Source: Gnetum montanum
Taxonomy: Eukaryota > Streptophyta > Gnetopsida > Gnetales > Gnetaceae
DNA: 64,000 bases
Reading direction: 5' to 3'
NCBI GenBank assembly: GCA_015680685.1
Contig: MNCI01034627.1
Coordinates: 957,193 to 1,021,192, forward strand
The notes below the pieces were generated by a model, which saw nothing but the letters and a program-made list of their open reading frames with translations, searched no databases and was not told the origin of the DNA. The position numbers and the translations under genes were made by a program. Shown one piece after another: positions 35,252 through 47,458 of this stretch (position 1 is its first letter; the number at the start of each line of letters is the position of its first letter).

Positions 35252-35908
35252 AATGTAGTGAAATACCCTGCAACTAACGTCGGTCCTCCCAACCCAAAAC
35301 ACAACCAACAATGCTCGAAACATGGCAGTGCATCAAAACATAACCGAAACCGTATCAAGACTGCCACAAAACTCCACTAAAGCGCTGCAATTTTAGGGCC
35401 ACTCACACTGCAATCAAGTTACTCACGTGAGAGTAATTCACGTTGTCCTGCTACCCACGCTACGTTGCCTGCCTTGTTGCTCACTCTGCCACTCTATGTC
35501 CCGGTAACTCACGTTGCACCCCTTTAGTCACGCTACTTTTTTCTTATTTTTTTAAATTCCTTTAGCATGTTAGTTCATCTTATTTCTCTTCTCTTCTATT
35601 TTACTTTGTTGTGCCTTTTATTTATTTATTTTACTTTATCGTATTTTCCATGATTTCAAGATAGTTTTATGAAGTAAGGCATAAAAGAAAAAGAAAAAAT
35701 AAAAAAATAAAAAACCATGAAGATCCAAAATTTACGAAACCATGAACATCATTACATTTTCATGAAACGTGAATACAATGAATCAGCCTGGTATGGCCTT
35801 AAATTGTCATTACATTCCACAATTTTGTTAGACTAATCATGTGAAACTCATCTACACTTAAACCTTCATCACCAAGAAAATGTTGTTTAAACTGGCAGTA
35901 ACAAGCAT

Positions 35909-36791
35909 ATGGACAGCAAGAACCTCTTTTCAACATTGTCTATCAATGGACCACATGGGGCCATTCAACGAAAAGTCAATCTAGAATCCATTGATCTAGA
36001 TTCATCATCAATTTATGACAATTTCGTGGCATCCACTCAAGGAACACTAGACTACCTAAGAGATATGACTAAAACTTTGGACTTAGAAGCAGACACCATC
36101 ATTGAGGACCCCATCGTCGAAGTCCCCATCACCATGTCTAGTGGCAAGATAAAATATTAAAACTAAGTACTCTACTAGATCCGTAAATTGCCGATGACAT
36201 TACACAAGTGCTGAAGAATAATATCAAAACATTTTCTTGGTCGTATACCGATATGCTAGGGTTGGACCCTCACATCATCCAGCATAACATCATCCTTGAT
36301 AAAAAACTTAGACTGGTAAAGCAAAAAGCACGAAAGGTTAGGCCTGAGGTAGCATTGGCAGTTCGTAACAAAATCACGAAGCTCTATCAAGCCGGTTTCA
36401 TCTGAGCTGTTGACTATGCCGATTGGGTATCTAACATTGTTGTAGTCCCTAAGAAGAATGGCAGCATTCGTATATGTATTGACTTCCATGACCTCAACGT
36501 AGCCACTATAAAAGATGACTTCCCGCTACCCAGTATCGACCAACTTGTTGACTCAACCGCTGGGCATGCATTATTATCCTTTATGGATGGATTCTCGGGA
36601 TACAACCAAATCAGGATCAACCTAGAACACCAACTCAGAACGACCTTCATGACACCTTGGGGCATGTTCTGTTATATAATGATGCCATTCGGGCTCAAAA
36701 ACGTAGGTGCCACATATCAATGGGCAATGACATATATATTTAGTGATTACATGCTTGATTCGCTCAATGATTATGTAGACGACATCGTGGT
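35909..36791 (+). pseudogene. Element B pol, truncated after YVDD
   Basis: Starts MDSKNLFSTLSINGPHG. RT text MLGLDPHIIQHNIILD, PKKNGSIRICIDF, MDGFSGYNQIRIN, and YVDD at 36772-36783. A frameshift near 36155, stops at 36184 (TAA) and 36403-36405 (TGA). The C LTR starts at 36792. Confidence 0.9.
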
Positions 36792-38630
36792 TGAAACACC
36801 CAAAAAAATGCGGGGTCATCCTGACCTTATCGGGATCTTGCAGTCCACACAACACTGTGGCAGTTCATCGGGAGAACATTCTAAGTCCAGGACGACCAGT
36901 TCGGAAAATTTTGTACTTTGGGCATGGACGGGTTCCGTATCAACCTGCTCACCCACCAAAGTAGCATGAACAGTCGGCAGCCTGCTCAAAAACGATGTGC
37001 AGAATCGGCGGCAGTATCCTGGGTGCACATGAAACAGTTCGGCAATTTTTCTAAGTCACGAAGCCTGCTACGCTATGATACGATATGTAGCATAGTAAGC
37101 TTTAAAAAACAATGGTGGAATGAAATGCTATGGTACGCAATGTCACATAGCGTAGCATAGCAACAACTTCACTACCCACTCCCCTTGCCCAACTTCGAGT
37201 CTTGCAGTGATGTCTCTTTTTGCTAGGAAGTGGCGGACCACATTTGCTACTACGCTACGCTGAGCTACATGGCGCAGCAAGGCATAGCAATCCTATGGAA
37301 AGGACAGAAGGCAATTCGAAAGGTGAAATTAGCAAAGTTCGCAAAACCTACATCATGGGAGAATGGGTTGCAAATCAGCAAAACTATCGCGATTAAGACT
37401 AGTCGCTACGCTATGCTACGCTACGTAGCATAGCATTGCGTAACAAGTACATGACATATGACAGGATGCGCGGCAAGATGCTACACCACGCCAAGCAAGC
37501 CACGTCACAAAGCACAGCGCAACATGCAGGTGGTCATGTGACATCAATGCGCTCCACCCAATTGGACCGTTGGTACACGTCTCTAGGAGTTGACGACGCA
37601 GTTGCGACGTAGTAGGATCGCAGTTATTGCATAGCAGGCTCGCATCGCAATGGTCTTGTAAGCCCAACGGTCACAGACGGTTCGAGTAACGCCAGTGAGG
37701 TAACGCAAGTCTGTGGCACGTATCATTCAAACGGTCCCTTTTGCTTACCTTCAGCCCTATAAATATCCTGGCAAACAACACACAAAAGGTCCAAAAAATT
37801 TTCTTGGTTAAAAAAAAAGAGAGAAAAGGTACCTACAATTTGGCAAAAGAAAAGAAAAGGCCAACAATATGTAAAGTTAGCAATTTCAAAAGGGGGTTCG
37901 CGTCCTCCTGGAAGCAAAGGCTCCCCCCCCCCCGCCTTTTTGTTTTGGTTAGCATTGTAACAATCATACACATCTGTTTAACGCTGTAAACAGAGAATCT
38001 CTCCTAGCTGGCGTAAGGTCTCGGCCTTCATTCTACCAGCTTGGTAGAATCCCACATTGTTTGTACGCAAAGTCTATGCCCAAGCACATAGCTCTTTCTG
38101 CTTCCCGGCGTGCTTCGGTTACCCTCAGAACTTCTGCACTCCGTCACGTTGTGTAGTCGATTGTATCCACCCTAACTGGACGAATTTGTAGCTCTGAAGC
38201 GATGTAGGTTTCTAACTGTATCTCACTTTACCTCTCATTTACTGTCTAGCTTTCTTGCATTATTTTCTGTCTTATTTACCTTCAAGCACCATCTCGTATT
38301 ACTGCCGCATTTACGTTTCTCTTGTTCAGTGTCACTTCGTATTACCATCGCATCTCTACTTTATTCATTATTTCGCATTACTGTTGCATTCTTACAGTTG
38401 CTTTCTTTTTCCGCTGTATCTACCTGTAAGAACTATCTTGCAATTCGTATAATTTATATTGTAAAAGGCTATATTGACGTCGATGTAAGTCCCTGTCTGA
38501 TCAACCAAACCGTTCAGGGCACCCCGTGTTCGCACACACCCAGCACTGCCCTCCCGTGGGCACGGGGTTGGAACTGTTACATCTGTCAACCCCGGCGTTC
38601 TTCCAGCCGTCGACGTTTTTGGTTGCTACA
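36792..38630 (+). repeat. 5' LTR of element C
   Basis: TGAAACACCCAAAAA to GGTTGCTACA. TATAAATA at 37758-37765. A zone of 'gctacgcta/tagcgtagc' words (37050-37440) includes a perfect palindrome at 37410-37434 (arms GCTATGCTACG, loop CTA). Related to fragment E. Confidence 0.8.
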
Positions 38631-38636
38631 GTTTTC

Positions 38637-38653
38637 TGGCACTAGAAGGAGGG
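38637..38653 (+). promoter_or_regulatory. Primer-binding site of element C
   Basis: TGGCACTAGAAGGAGGG, six bases after the LTR; differs by one base from the B site. Confidence 0.7.
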
Positions 38654-38749
38654 ACTTTTGGTACCTTTGCCATGTGTCATGGTAGTTCTGTGAGCCTTCT
38701 GCACCCTGATACACATGAGTGTAGACGCGACACCCTCTTGCTGTTGTTT

Positions 38750-39390
38750 GCGCTTTGTGCGGTGCAGATCGGTCGCCCCGACGGTTCCCCTAGAGCTCTA
38801 CAAAACACAAGGCCTCCGATTGTCAGTTAACTAGCTCATTCTATGGTCGTCTTGCATGCATGCTACACTCGATCTTGTGTGGTGCAGACCGATCGTCTGG
38901 ACGGTCCTTCTGGGACCCTGCGAGACATAAAGCCTGCTTGATTGCTAGCTAGCTTGCCCATCCTACAGTTGTCTTGCTTGGATTCTATACCCCATTCTGT
39001 GTGGTACAGACCGGTCCCCTCGACGGTCCCTCCAGGATCCTACGAGACACAAAACTTACCTGCTCACTACTTAATTTGCTTGTCTTACAGTAGTCTCGTA
39101 TGCCTTCCACACCCCAACTTGCATTAGCGTAGACTCGACACCCTTTGTGGTTGTTTATGCTTCGTGCGGTGTAGATCGGTCACCTTGACAGTTCCTCCGG
39201 AACCCTATGAGACAATAAGCCTCCCGATGGTGATTTAACTTGCTCCTTCTGTTTACAGTAGTCCTGCATGCGTCCTGCACCCTAGCCAGCATAGGTGAAA
39301 ATGTGACACCCTTTGAGGTTGTTTGCGCCTTGTGTGGTGCAAGTTGGTCGTCTCGACGGTCCCTCTGGGATCCTGCAAGACGTAAAGCTA
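38750..39390 (+). repeat. Leader tandem array of element C, five units of about 120-165 bases
   Basis: Units start near 38759, 38881, 39001, 39169 and 39334 with 'gtg(c/t)ggt(g/a)cagatcggtc....gacggttcc(t)ccgg'. Same location as in B and D but unrelated in sequence. Confidence 0.85.
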
Positions 39391-39460
39391 CATATTGTCA
39401 TTTTTAAATCCTTCTGTTCTTCTGCATTTTGTAGCATTTTTTTGCATAATCACTTGCTTG

Positions 39461-42400
39461 ATGATGGCTTCCGCTATTACCGCCGTTGGTGCTTCCAACA
39501 CGGAGGTGTCCTTCACGGTCCAAGGCACTACTGGTGCCGAACAACGACTGAATCCAATACCAAAAGCACGCCGGTCTCTCAGAATCCAAAACTGAGGACC
39601 TGAAGGGCTAGCCCAACAACATGAGCATTACAGTTTCCTTTGTGTGAAGGTGCAGGCTAACCTGCCCTTGGATTTACACGAACTCGAAGAAAAATGTAGA
39701 TTCGAGTTCACTTAGTGCAACGGGGAGGAATTCGTTCCTAACCAGGGCATTTCCTTGCCTTTAACACAAGCGTACCAAAGGCTGCTAGATCAACTAATCC
39801 AGTTGACAAGGCTTAGGGAGCAACAAGACACGGCATCCAACCAGGATGACAACTTTCAAGACAGCCAGGAGGAACTCGATTCCCAATCTGACAAGGGAGG
39901 CCCAACCAACCCCGTTCCTGTCTTGCCTACCCAGTCCTTCTGGGCCAAACCGCTGCCTGTTGCTATCCCCTTTATCATCATGCCTACACTTCAGTAGCTT
40001 GCAGCCACAATTGCAATGGGTAGCCATACCACATTCCCAACACCTCATCACCCCTATCCCTCGGTTGCACCCGCAGGAACTATGCCACCGCAAATTGTTT
40101 ATCAGCACACTACCACAAGATGCAATATGCCTATCACGGCTACCCTACCGCATGTCCAGACTGTACCTACTTTGCAACCACACATAACTCCTATACCAAT
40201 TCCTACATATGCATCCATTCCACCCACTGTGATGGGCTTAAGCCCATCCACGTAGTGGGCTCCACTCGCTTATTCGTCTGTTCTGTAACCGTCGCAGATG
40301 TCCCACTACATTCGCCCTCAGGCTTACTTGACCCCGCAAATGGTACATCTTGGCACGGGGCCATGGGCTATCCCGTCGGTGACCCAAGTAGCCTATCTGG
40401 TGACTCAACTCGCTATTACTGCTCCGATAGGACCACCCACCAGATGGTGGACGACGCAAACAGCACCTTTAGCAGGGGCAGTCCCAACGGCACAGCCAAT
40501 GGGTCAAATCACCACTGCTACCATGCCACATGTGGGAGTCGCCTCTGCAGTCCCTTAGCCATCTACAATGTCACTGGGTCTGGACCAAGCGTTTCAGCTC
40601 ATTCACACCCTAACCGAGGAAGTAAAATGCCGCAAAGCTGTTGGGTCCGATACGGTACAAGTCATGGACTTATACCAAGATGACCTCGTCAACCCTGCAA
40701 TCCCTGCTTTGATATTACCACTCGGGATGTCCCTCCCGCACTTCATGAAGTACGACAGAGAAGGAGATCCCAATACACATCTCGTCACTTTCCGGTCAGA
40801 GTCTTTGTGGTTGCAACAATGGCCGCATACGATCATTCGCGTCTTTGCCATGTCCTTAGTTGGGAAAGCCCTAGATTGGTATCACATGTTGCCACGTTCA
40901 TCCATTTTGACTTTGGAAGAACTCTTGACTCAGTTTGTGACATGCTTCAAATATAACTTGAAGCCAGAAACCACACTGGATCAGCTGATGAGCATAAAGA
41001 AAGACCAGCGAGAACCAGTCCAAAAATTCATTCAACATTGGAGCGCAACCCTTAACGAAATCCGTGAACCTATCATGGAGGCTCACTTGTTAGCTGTGTT
41101 TAAGGGTGTGGTAAATGACTTCATCAAGTCGAAACTATATTACCTCGCTCCACGCTCACTTAGACAAGCTTTCGCTTAGACGAAAAGTATACAAGATGCG
41201 GTCCAGGCAAGCAAAGACCTCGCTTATGTCACTTACAAGAACAAATTTGCAAAAAAGGACAAGGGTAAGGCCCCAACAACCATGGTGGCTACTGTGGCAG
41301 CTGAGGCTAAGCCCAAACATAGCAATAATGAAAACAAGAATAACAAGAAACCGTCCATGCTTGCGGCTGACTCTACGGCCAAACCGGGCCAAGCATCACA
41401 ACCTGCCATGCCTGAGACATCTGCATATACCAAACCTAACTTTGAACGTAAAGATTGTTCGAAATACACTCCGCTAGAACTCCTAAAGTAACTGTTGGCA
41501 GCGAGATACATCCAACACAAGCGGATGTCAGAGGAGGAAAACATGAGGCATCAACGCTACTGCGAGCTCCTTAGAAATCCCTCTTTAGCCCTGCCCAACG
41601 AGCCTCCAGTTCCTAGGGGTTTTAGGCTAGACAGGTTTTGTGACTACCATCAATTATGTGGTCACACCATAGATTATTGTCTATCGTTGCAAGATGACAT
41701 CCAAAGATTGATTGACCTAGGATAGTTGGTGCTAGATGAAAGTAGCTCAGTATGTCCTGAAAACCAATCCATGCATGTCTATATAGATCCCCTCAATGCC
41801 AATAATGCTAGTTACGTAATCAACGCCATCGGTATTGACAATGATCCGATGCCACCCTTCCAACCATTTGTGATTCGTGTGCCTCAGCGTAGTGCACCAA
41901 TGCCACCAACGGCTGGTCCAAGCTTGCAGTTGTCCTTCATCCTGAAAGTCCCACAACGGGTGTCTACCTCTGCACTGCCTGTTGGCAGGGCCACACAACC
42001 TCGTCAACTAACACCTCTAGCTGCATTCATCATCAGGGGGCTAGTGTCTTCGACAGCCCACATCCTGTGCAACAACATTAAACAACCTCTTCGCCCCACA
42101 ACGCAAAAAACCTACTTGGTGGGTGAGGCATCGAAGGGGAATACCATCAAAAATATCTCCAAAACTACGCCTTCACCCTTTAAGTCTACACCTTCGTCAC
42201 CAAAGATGAAGGTTGATGCGATTACACGACCTGTGGCATCTTGCAGCCAAAAATCTGAACCTAGGTCTAGGGTCATCTCCCCTTGGGAGATTCGTTTTCT
42301 AGGATGAATCGAGGAGGATGGTGTCAAACAGATGGGCAGCCAAGACTTCTTGAACGCCCTCATCCAGGTCAGGCAAGCCCTAAGGTAGAAAAACACCGCG

Positions 42401-43207
42401 TTAAGCCTATATGACCTAGTCATGACATCTGCCCCTCACCGTGAAGCTCTAGTCTGCATGTTAACGGAAATTCCAGTGGATGAAAACATGCTGGTAGACA
42501 AGAAAGCAATCCACTCGATCATGCTCCCCTCTGCACCCATAGAGTTCGCAATACCTCAATTAACCTTTAGCAACGACACCATTAAGGAAGATCCTAAAGG
42601 GGGTCAAGTGACCATGGTGCCTCTCTTCATCACAATTTGGGTCGGCCAATACCGAATCCGAAGGGTACATGTCAATGATGGGGCAGCCACAAATGTCATC
42701 TCCTTTCATATTATAGATAAGCTGGGGTTGGTGGACCAGATCAAACCAACAGGGACGTCATGTCTGTGGTCCTTCAATGGGGCACGTGTCCTGGTGAAGG
42801 GCATAGTTCATGTGAACTTCATAGCAGGGGACGAGCTCCCCACAGACGCAACGTTCGTCATAGTCAAAGAAATGCCTAGGTTTAACCTAATCTTGGGAAG
42901 ATCATGGTTAGCACAACTCAGGGCCATCTCCTTGCCTATACACCAAGAAATCCACTTACCATACGTGGGTAGGGAGGTGATAATCCATGGTGACAGGGTG
43001 GTAACGCAAGCAATCAGCAACGTAAACACGAAGCAGGGTTCAGAGGTTACAACCCTTGAAGATGAAGCGCCTGTGCATGCATGCACCAATCATACAACGA
43101 AGGGATTGGCCCAACGAGGCAACCCTCAAAACGAGAACGCATGGGTGGAGTTGCCCTTTCAAGAGAGGGATAGTGACATGAGCGAAGGTCCTGGTGAAAT
43201 GCCTTGA
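39461..43207 (+). pseudogene. Element C gag and protease
   Basis: Starts MMASAITAVGAS. N-terminal block RRSLRIQN..YSFLCVKVQANL matches RSLRLQG..YNFICVKIQAGL of D. Pro/Thr-rich middle (39900-40550), gag core (40568-41179: FMKYDREGDPNTHLVTF, LVGKALDWYHMLP, FIQHWSATLNEI), zinc motif FCDYHQLCGHTIDYC (41640-41690), three degenerate PF(V)IRVP repeats (41860-42035), protease (42422-43207) with VNDGAATNVIS and FNLILGRSWLA. Stops at 41177 (TAG), 41488 (TAA), 41723 and others. Confidence 0.85.
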
Positions 43208-43354
43208 CCTTATGTCCCAATCAACTCACGAAAGGTCAAGAGGTAGCTATGCATAGAATAATAGCCTTGCGACCTCCCACCCAGTTGCCATTCTTACATA
43301 TTCTCTTTCTACTTAGCTCGTCAGTATGTCATCCTTTCGGCATGCTATGCTACG

Positions 43355-43560
43355 CCAACTGCCCGAAATGGCCTAAAACTAGCATTATCACCTTTCATTT
43401 TACTCATTACGCAAATGGCCTGAAATGGCCTAAAACTAACAAACGGCTCAAAAATGGCCTAATACTAGCATTATCACCTTTCATTTTACTCGTTACGCAA
43501 ATGGCCCGAAATGGCCTAAAACTAACGAACAGCCCAAAATGGCCCAAAACTAGCATATGA
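43355..43560 (+). repeat. Bracket repeats after protease in element C
   Basis: Six units of 'caa(a/c)tggcccgaaatggcctaaaactaac'; part is a larger 110-base duplication ('agcattatcacctttcattttactc'). Confidence 0.8.
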
Positions 43561-43934
43561 GAGTGCAAAAACTTTACATAACACACGCAATAATACAAAA
43601 TCAGTTTCCTTTTTGAAGTCTTGCATTTCATGCAAAATTTTTTGCCTATTGGCAGTGTCTGTAAATTCTTTCAAAAAAAAGGAAAAGAAACAGGGGGAGT
43701 CGACCCCCATGCTTTCATGAATCATCTCCATTCGCATCGCCTTCGCCATTTGTCTCTACCTCATCCACTTGTGCATCGCCTGCTCCTATATTGCCCCCTG
43801 CCGACACCTCATTCCTTCCTTCCATGGGCCTCACACCTTCATTGAAAGCCTATATTGCAAAAGATAAAGTAGTTAGTAGGGACAACAAATGCAATAAATG
43901 ATAGCTGTAGCAAAGCATTAAAGCGACTATCCTG

Positions 43935-44755
43935 AGGGGAGCCTGCATCGGTCACGAGAGGTATCTGGTCTAGACCAAGCCTGAGACGACGCTCAATCTC
44001 CTCCATCGAAATATCCATCCAACGCTTGTCACTAGGTTCAGTATTCATAGCGGCAACTTTCTTCCTTTCCAAAGTTGTCCACTCTAGAGGCTCCCAGGAA
44101 AGTGAGGCAGTTGCGGTCTCTCCTATAGGAAGGATCACCCCCAAATCTAGAGATTTTGTGACCTTCACCTGCTCTTTAAATTTGGCATAAGCCTTAGAAG
44201 CGCCGATGGCATTCATGAATGTCTCATATGAGAATGCCTCCATAGCAGCGTCTTTATAGAACTTTCGATGGGTTTCGTTTTCTAGCTTGTATGTATATTT
44301 GTGATCCCTCTGGGTCTTTCCCCATTCGAAGATCTTGGCACTGATGTCCTTCATATCCTGGCACTTTTTGGCTAGCAAATCCATCTGCATCTGCTGTTCG
44401 ATTATTTCACGGGTGGATTCTACATTCTGATGGACGATAGTCCAAAACCTGGTGTAGTCATCTACAGCCCTATGCAACTCAACAGGGTCAGGATTACGGT
44501 TTATGAGGAAATTGATCCTCGACCTAAGGTTCTCTACCTCGACGACCAATTCCACCTCTCTCAGCTCGCCCTTATGGACCCATTTCCAAAGTTCCTCGTT
44601 AGTACGTCTACATTTCCATAGAGAGTGCATCGAGTGCAAGACACATTTGTAAGCCTCGTAAAATATACGACGAGACACTTCGGTCACGTCAGACGAGAGT
44701 GTGGGCATGGTGCCAATCTCCATAGGTCGAGCCAGGTCCCACTTAAGCCGAGAGG
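43935..44755 (-). CDS. Exon 7 of antisense gene C: coiled-coil-rich
   Basis: Open for 294 codons (44723-43839 including read-through). Sequence is rich in Glu/Arg/Lys helices (EEVWKWVHKG-like, ELVVEVENLRSRINFL, REIIEQQMQMDLLAKKCQDM), then FMNAIGASKAYAKFKEQV and WEPLEWTTLERKKVAAM. Being open in an otherwise broken copy makes it the best candidate for a selected domain. Confidence 0.65.
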
Positions 44756-45512
44756 CTATTCAACGAAGAAAGTGCAACAATCATGTTAACATGACATAAA
44801 TCAATATGTTCAAGAGTTTCAGCATAGCAGCATGGGGGTTGTCAACACTCCTACTTACCTGCGCGAGGATCCACCTGCTAAAGGCGTTTGATCATGTCAT
44901 CAACAAGCCCCTGAACAAACGTGAACTTGTCAAGAACTTCAGCCCATGACTCTGTCTGGGGTGGAGGAGGTCCTGAGACATCAGCAGTAGCATCTGTTAC
45001 ATGATTAAGCATGTTAGCGACGGTTGAAATGGACTACGGTAGGGCACATCCAAATCCTAAACTCACCAGCATCCGACTGCTATCTTGTTTCTTACTGGTG
45101 CAAGATAATCGCGGTAGGTTCGGCAGAGGACCCGACCAAGTCCATAGAAGCTCCTACCTCACGTGCTAGTGCTTTTTCTTTCAGGAGAGCAGCATCTTTT
45201 TTATTTCAGGGTGGCACCTCTTCGTTAGTAGGAAGAGGCTTCCTAATAGCAAGAGCCCCTGCCCTGGAGACAAGAGCTCCATTATTCCTAGCAGGGGCCC
45301 TTTCTTCCAAAGCTGGGGCCCCCGCATCTTTATTTGTTGCCCTTGTTCAGAGGGCCGACACTTCCTCGTTGCCTTCTTCTTCGTCTTCTTCCTCTACTGC
45401 CCATAAAGGGGTGTACACATGACAAATCGAGATAGGTTAACTCAAAACTGATACCATGCTACAAAGCAACTACCTAAATAAGCATAGAATAGCAGGCTTC
45501 CTAAATGCTCAC

Positions 45513-46556
45513 CAATGGGGGGTTGCGTTTGCTAAAACTTGAACTGCAACCTTTGTTCCTCTTCACTAGGGCTTTCCTTAGCTTGGGGAGGTATCTTTCT
45601 CTGCAACTCCACGGGCATGGCCTCAACCAAGAGACATTCACCCTATGTCGCGTTGCCAAGTATGGTAGGGGGGGTCTCCCATACGCTATCTTGGCCGCAA
45701 GTGCTATGAACTACCAGACCTTTATTCATTACAGAAAATGAATCCCCAACCATCTCTGGGGGAGCTTGGGCTTCCGTGGTCTGAAAGACCTGTCGAATCC
45801 ACGGCTTGGGAATCTGGTCACGATCTAGCTCGGACTAGACTCCATCCTCCTGGACCACCAGGAACTCCGCGAAGCACTTTAAACAGCCTATGTAGAAAGT
45901 GTAGTGTATATTAGAGCGGGACTTCGTTTGCTCACAGAGCCCCAAAATCTCACCTTGCAAACCACTATATAGGAACTCGGCCTAGTTATAATAGGTCCCT
46001 TCCTCCACGACTTCCCACATCACCCAAGCCTGCTCAAGCCACAAGACCTTCCCTTGGGTGAGTAGTTGAGGGAATGCACAGGCACGAAAGATCGGGTATA
46101 TCCCCATGGCAGGACCATCCTTAAGCTTGTCCATAGGGAACCCTTTCCGCTCCTTGGTGAGCCTCAGCCACTCCTCAATATGCTGCTTCTGGAGGGTCAA
46201 CTTCTACTTTCCCTTTAACATCACATTGGTGCCATCAGTTGGAATGCTAAAAAAATCTGCAAATAGCTGGTCATTGATGTCAATGATCACCTGCACATCC
46301 CGCACGTACGTGCGAAAGTAGCTCGCCTACCCAGAAAAGTAATTTACCAAGGAGAGCATCTCAGCAGCAGGGATGCCCGAATTCGACACCATAAACAAAT
46401 CCATAAGCCCAGCCATCCGAATTCTTCTGAGCAAAGGGCCCAGAGCCCCTCGTTCTAGCCAGCTCTGGCTTGCCTATATTTCACCATATTTGAAGTAGAT
46501 GTTTCCCTCTTACCTTTTGGCAGTCACCACCATCACTTCACAAGTCTTCTTTGCTC
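45513..46556 (-). CDS. Exon 4 of antisense gene C
   Basis: Shares AGLMDLF, AAEMLSLVNYF, TDGTNVML, KGFPMDK, IYPIFRACAFPQLL, FAEFLVVQED and KPWIRQVF with the A and D copies in the same order. Four or more stops. Donor ATTG|GTGAGC at 45513/45512. Confidence 0.6.
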
Positions 46557-47009
46557 CTACAGAAATGATCATGAAACATGCTTAACATAAAAGAGAGAAG
46601 AAACTACAAAAAAATTGAGCATGTGGCATCTGCTTGTTAACCCACTAGGTCTATACGGTGAGGGGAATAGTGGGAGCTCAGCTGCCAAGACTGCTTCAAG
46701 CATAACCTACTTAAAAGGTTCTCTCCACTCCTTGTCTAGCCAACCCTTGATCCTGAAATCACTGTAGAGAGGGGTGAGTATGCATAGGAAGGAATGGTAT
46801 CCTTCCCCGCAATGAGTAATCATGCCTGCCTGCAGGCTCTCTGCAGAGACAAATTCCTGTAGGGCTAGCTGTGTTGTGGCTAACTCGCCCGGCTGATCAT
46901 GAATCCCACCATCATCAAGATTGAACCTAGCGACAAGCGCACACTATTAACACTCGACCAAGCATGGCCGACTTTGCACAACCAAGAAAAGTAAAGACGT
47001 GAAACTCAC

Positions 47010-47458
47010 CCACTGATACGTAGACGGTCGTCTGTGGGTTCAGAAAGTACATCGCCACATGACGTGCGAGGTACAATGTGTTGTGGGGATGATAACACTG
47101 GTATTCTGGCATATCCCAGATCCAAGCCAAGCACCTCAACCCTGTGGAGTGTTGGGTAGACCTTGCTCCCAGCCTACTTGTGGTCGCATCGTCAGAAAGA
47201 TATCTCAGGATGCCCCGATTTGTCCCTGGTAGCAAAGCCTCTATTATGTCGGATGCCCTCGTCTCATTCGAGGAGGACCAAACCATGAGACTAAATTGGC
47301 TGAGAAGGAATTGCAGGAAGTCTTGCACCCCGTCCCTAAACCAAACCGCTCGATCTCCCAAATGTATCGAGGGAGGGGGAACATTGGCCATAGGTCTGCC
47401 TACATGACATAAGACTCCTTTAATATCCAAAATGATCAATCTAGACCTCGGCCCTACC
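47010..47458 (-). CDS. Exon 2 of antisense gene C: FCP1/NLI-like HAD domain
   Basis: Best preserved copy: RLIILDIKGVL (motif I, first Asp kept), VWFRDGVQDFLQFLLSQFSLMVWSSS (RPG..eFL.....F...vWSS, motif II Ser kept), CLAWIWDMPEYQCYHPHNTLYLARHVAMYFLNP in place of motif III with Asp pair lost. Domain length fits the FCP1 core minus its lid region. Probable pseudo-enzyme. Confidence 0.58.

Larger units (their letters stand above)
27154..36791 (+). mobile_element. Element B: Tat-type element, internally deleted and split by C
   Basis: 5' LTR, PBS, leader tandem array, gag lacking its N-terminal and capsid core, protease, last exon of the antisense gene only (32570-32480), an unrelated 3 kb segment, and pol cut 8 bases after YVDD by the C LTR. 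The rest of B's pol and its 3' LTR are not found in the window. Confidence 0.8.

Noticed and set aside
40120-40683. 187-codon open frame over gag of C
   Set aside because: Alternative frame of the Pro/Thr-rich gag middle; no counterpart in D or B.
43204-43560. 118-codon ORF with repeated KWPKT text
   Set aside because: Translation of the bracket repeats after protease.
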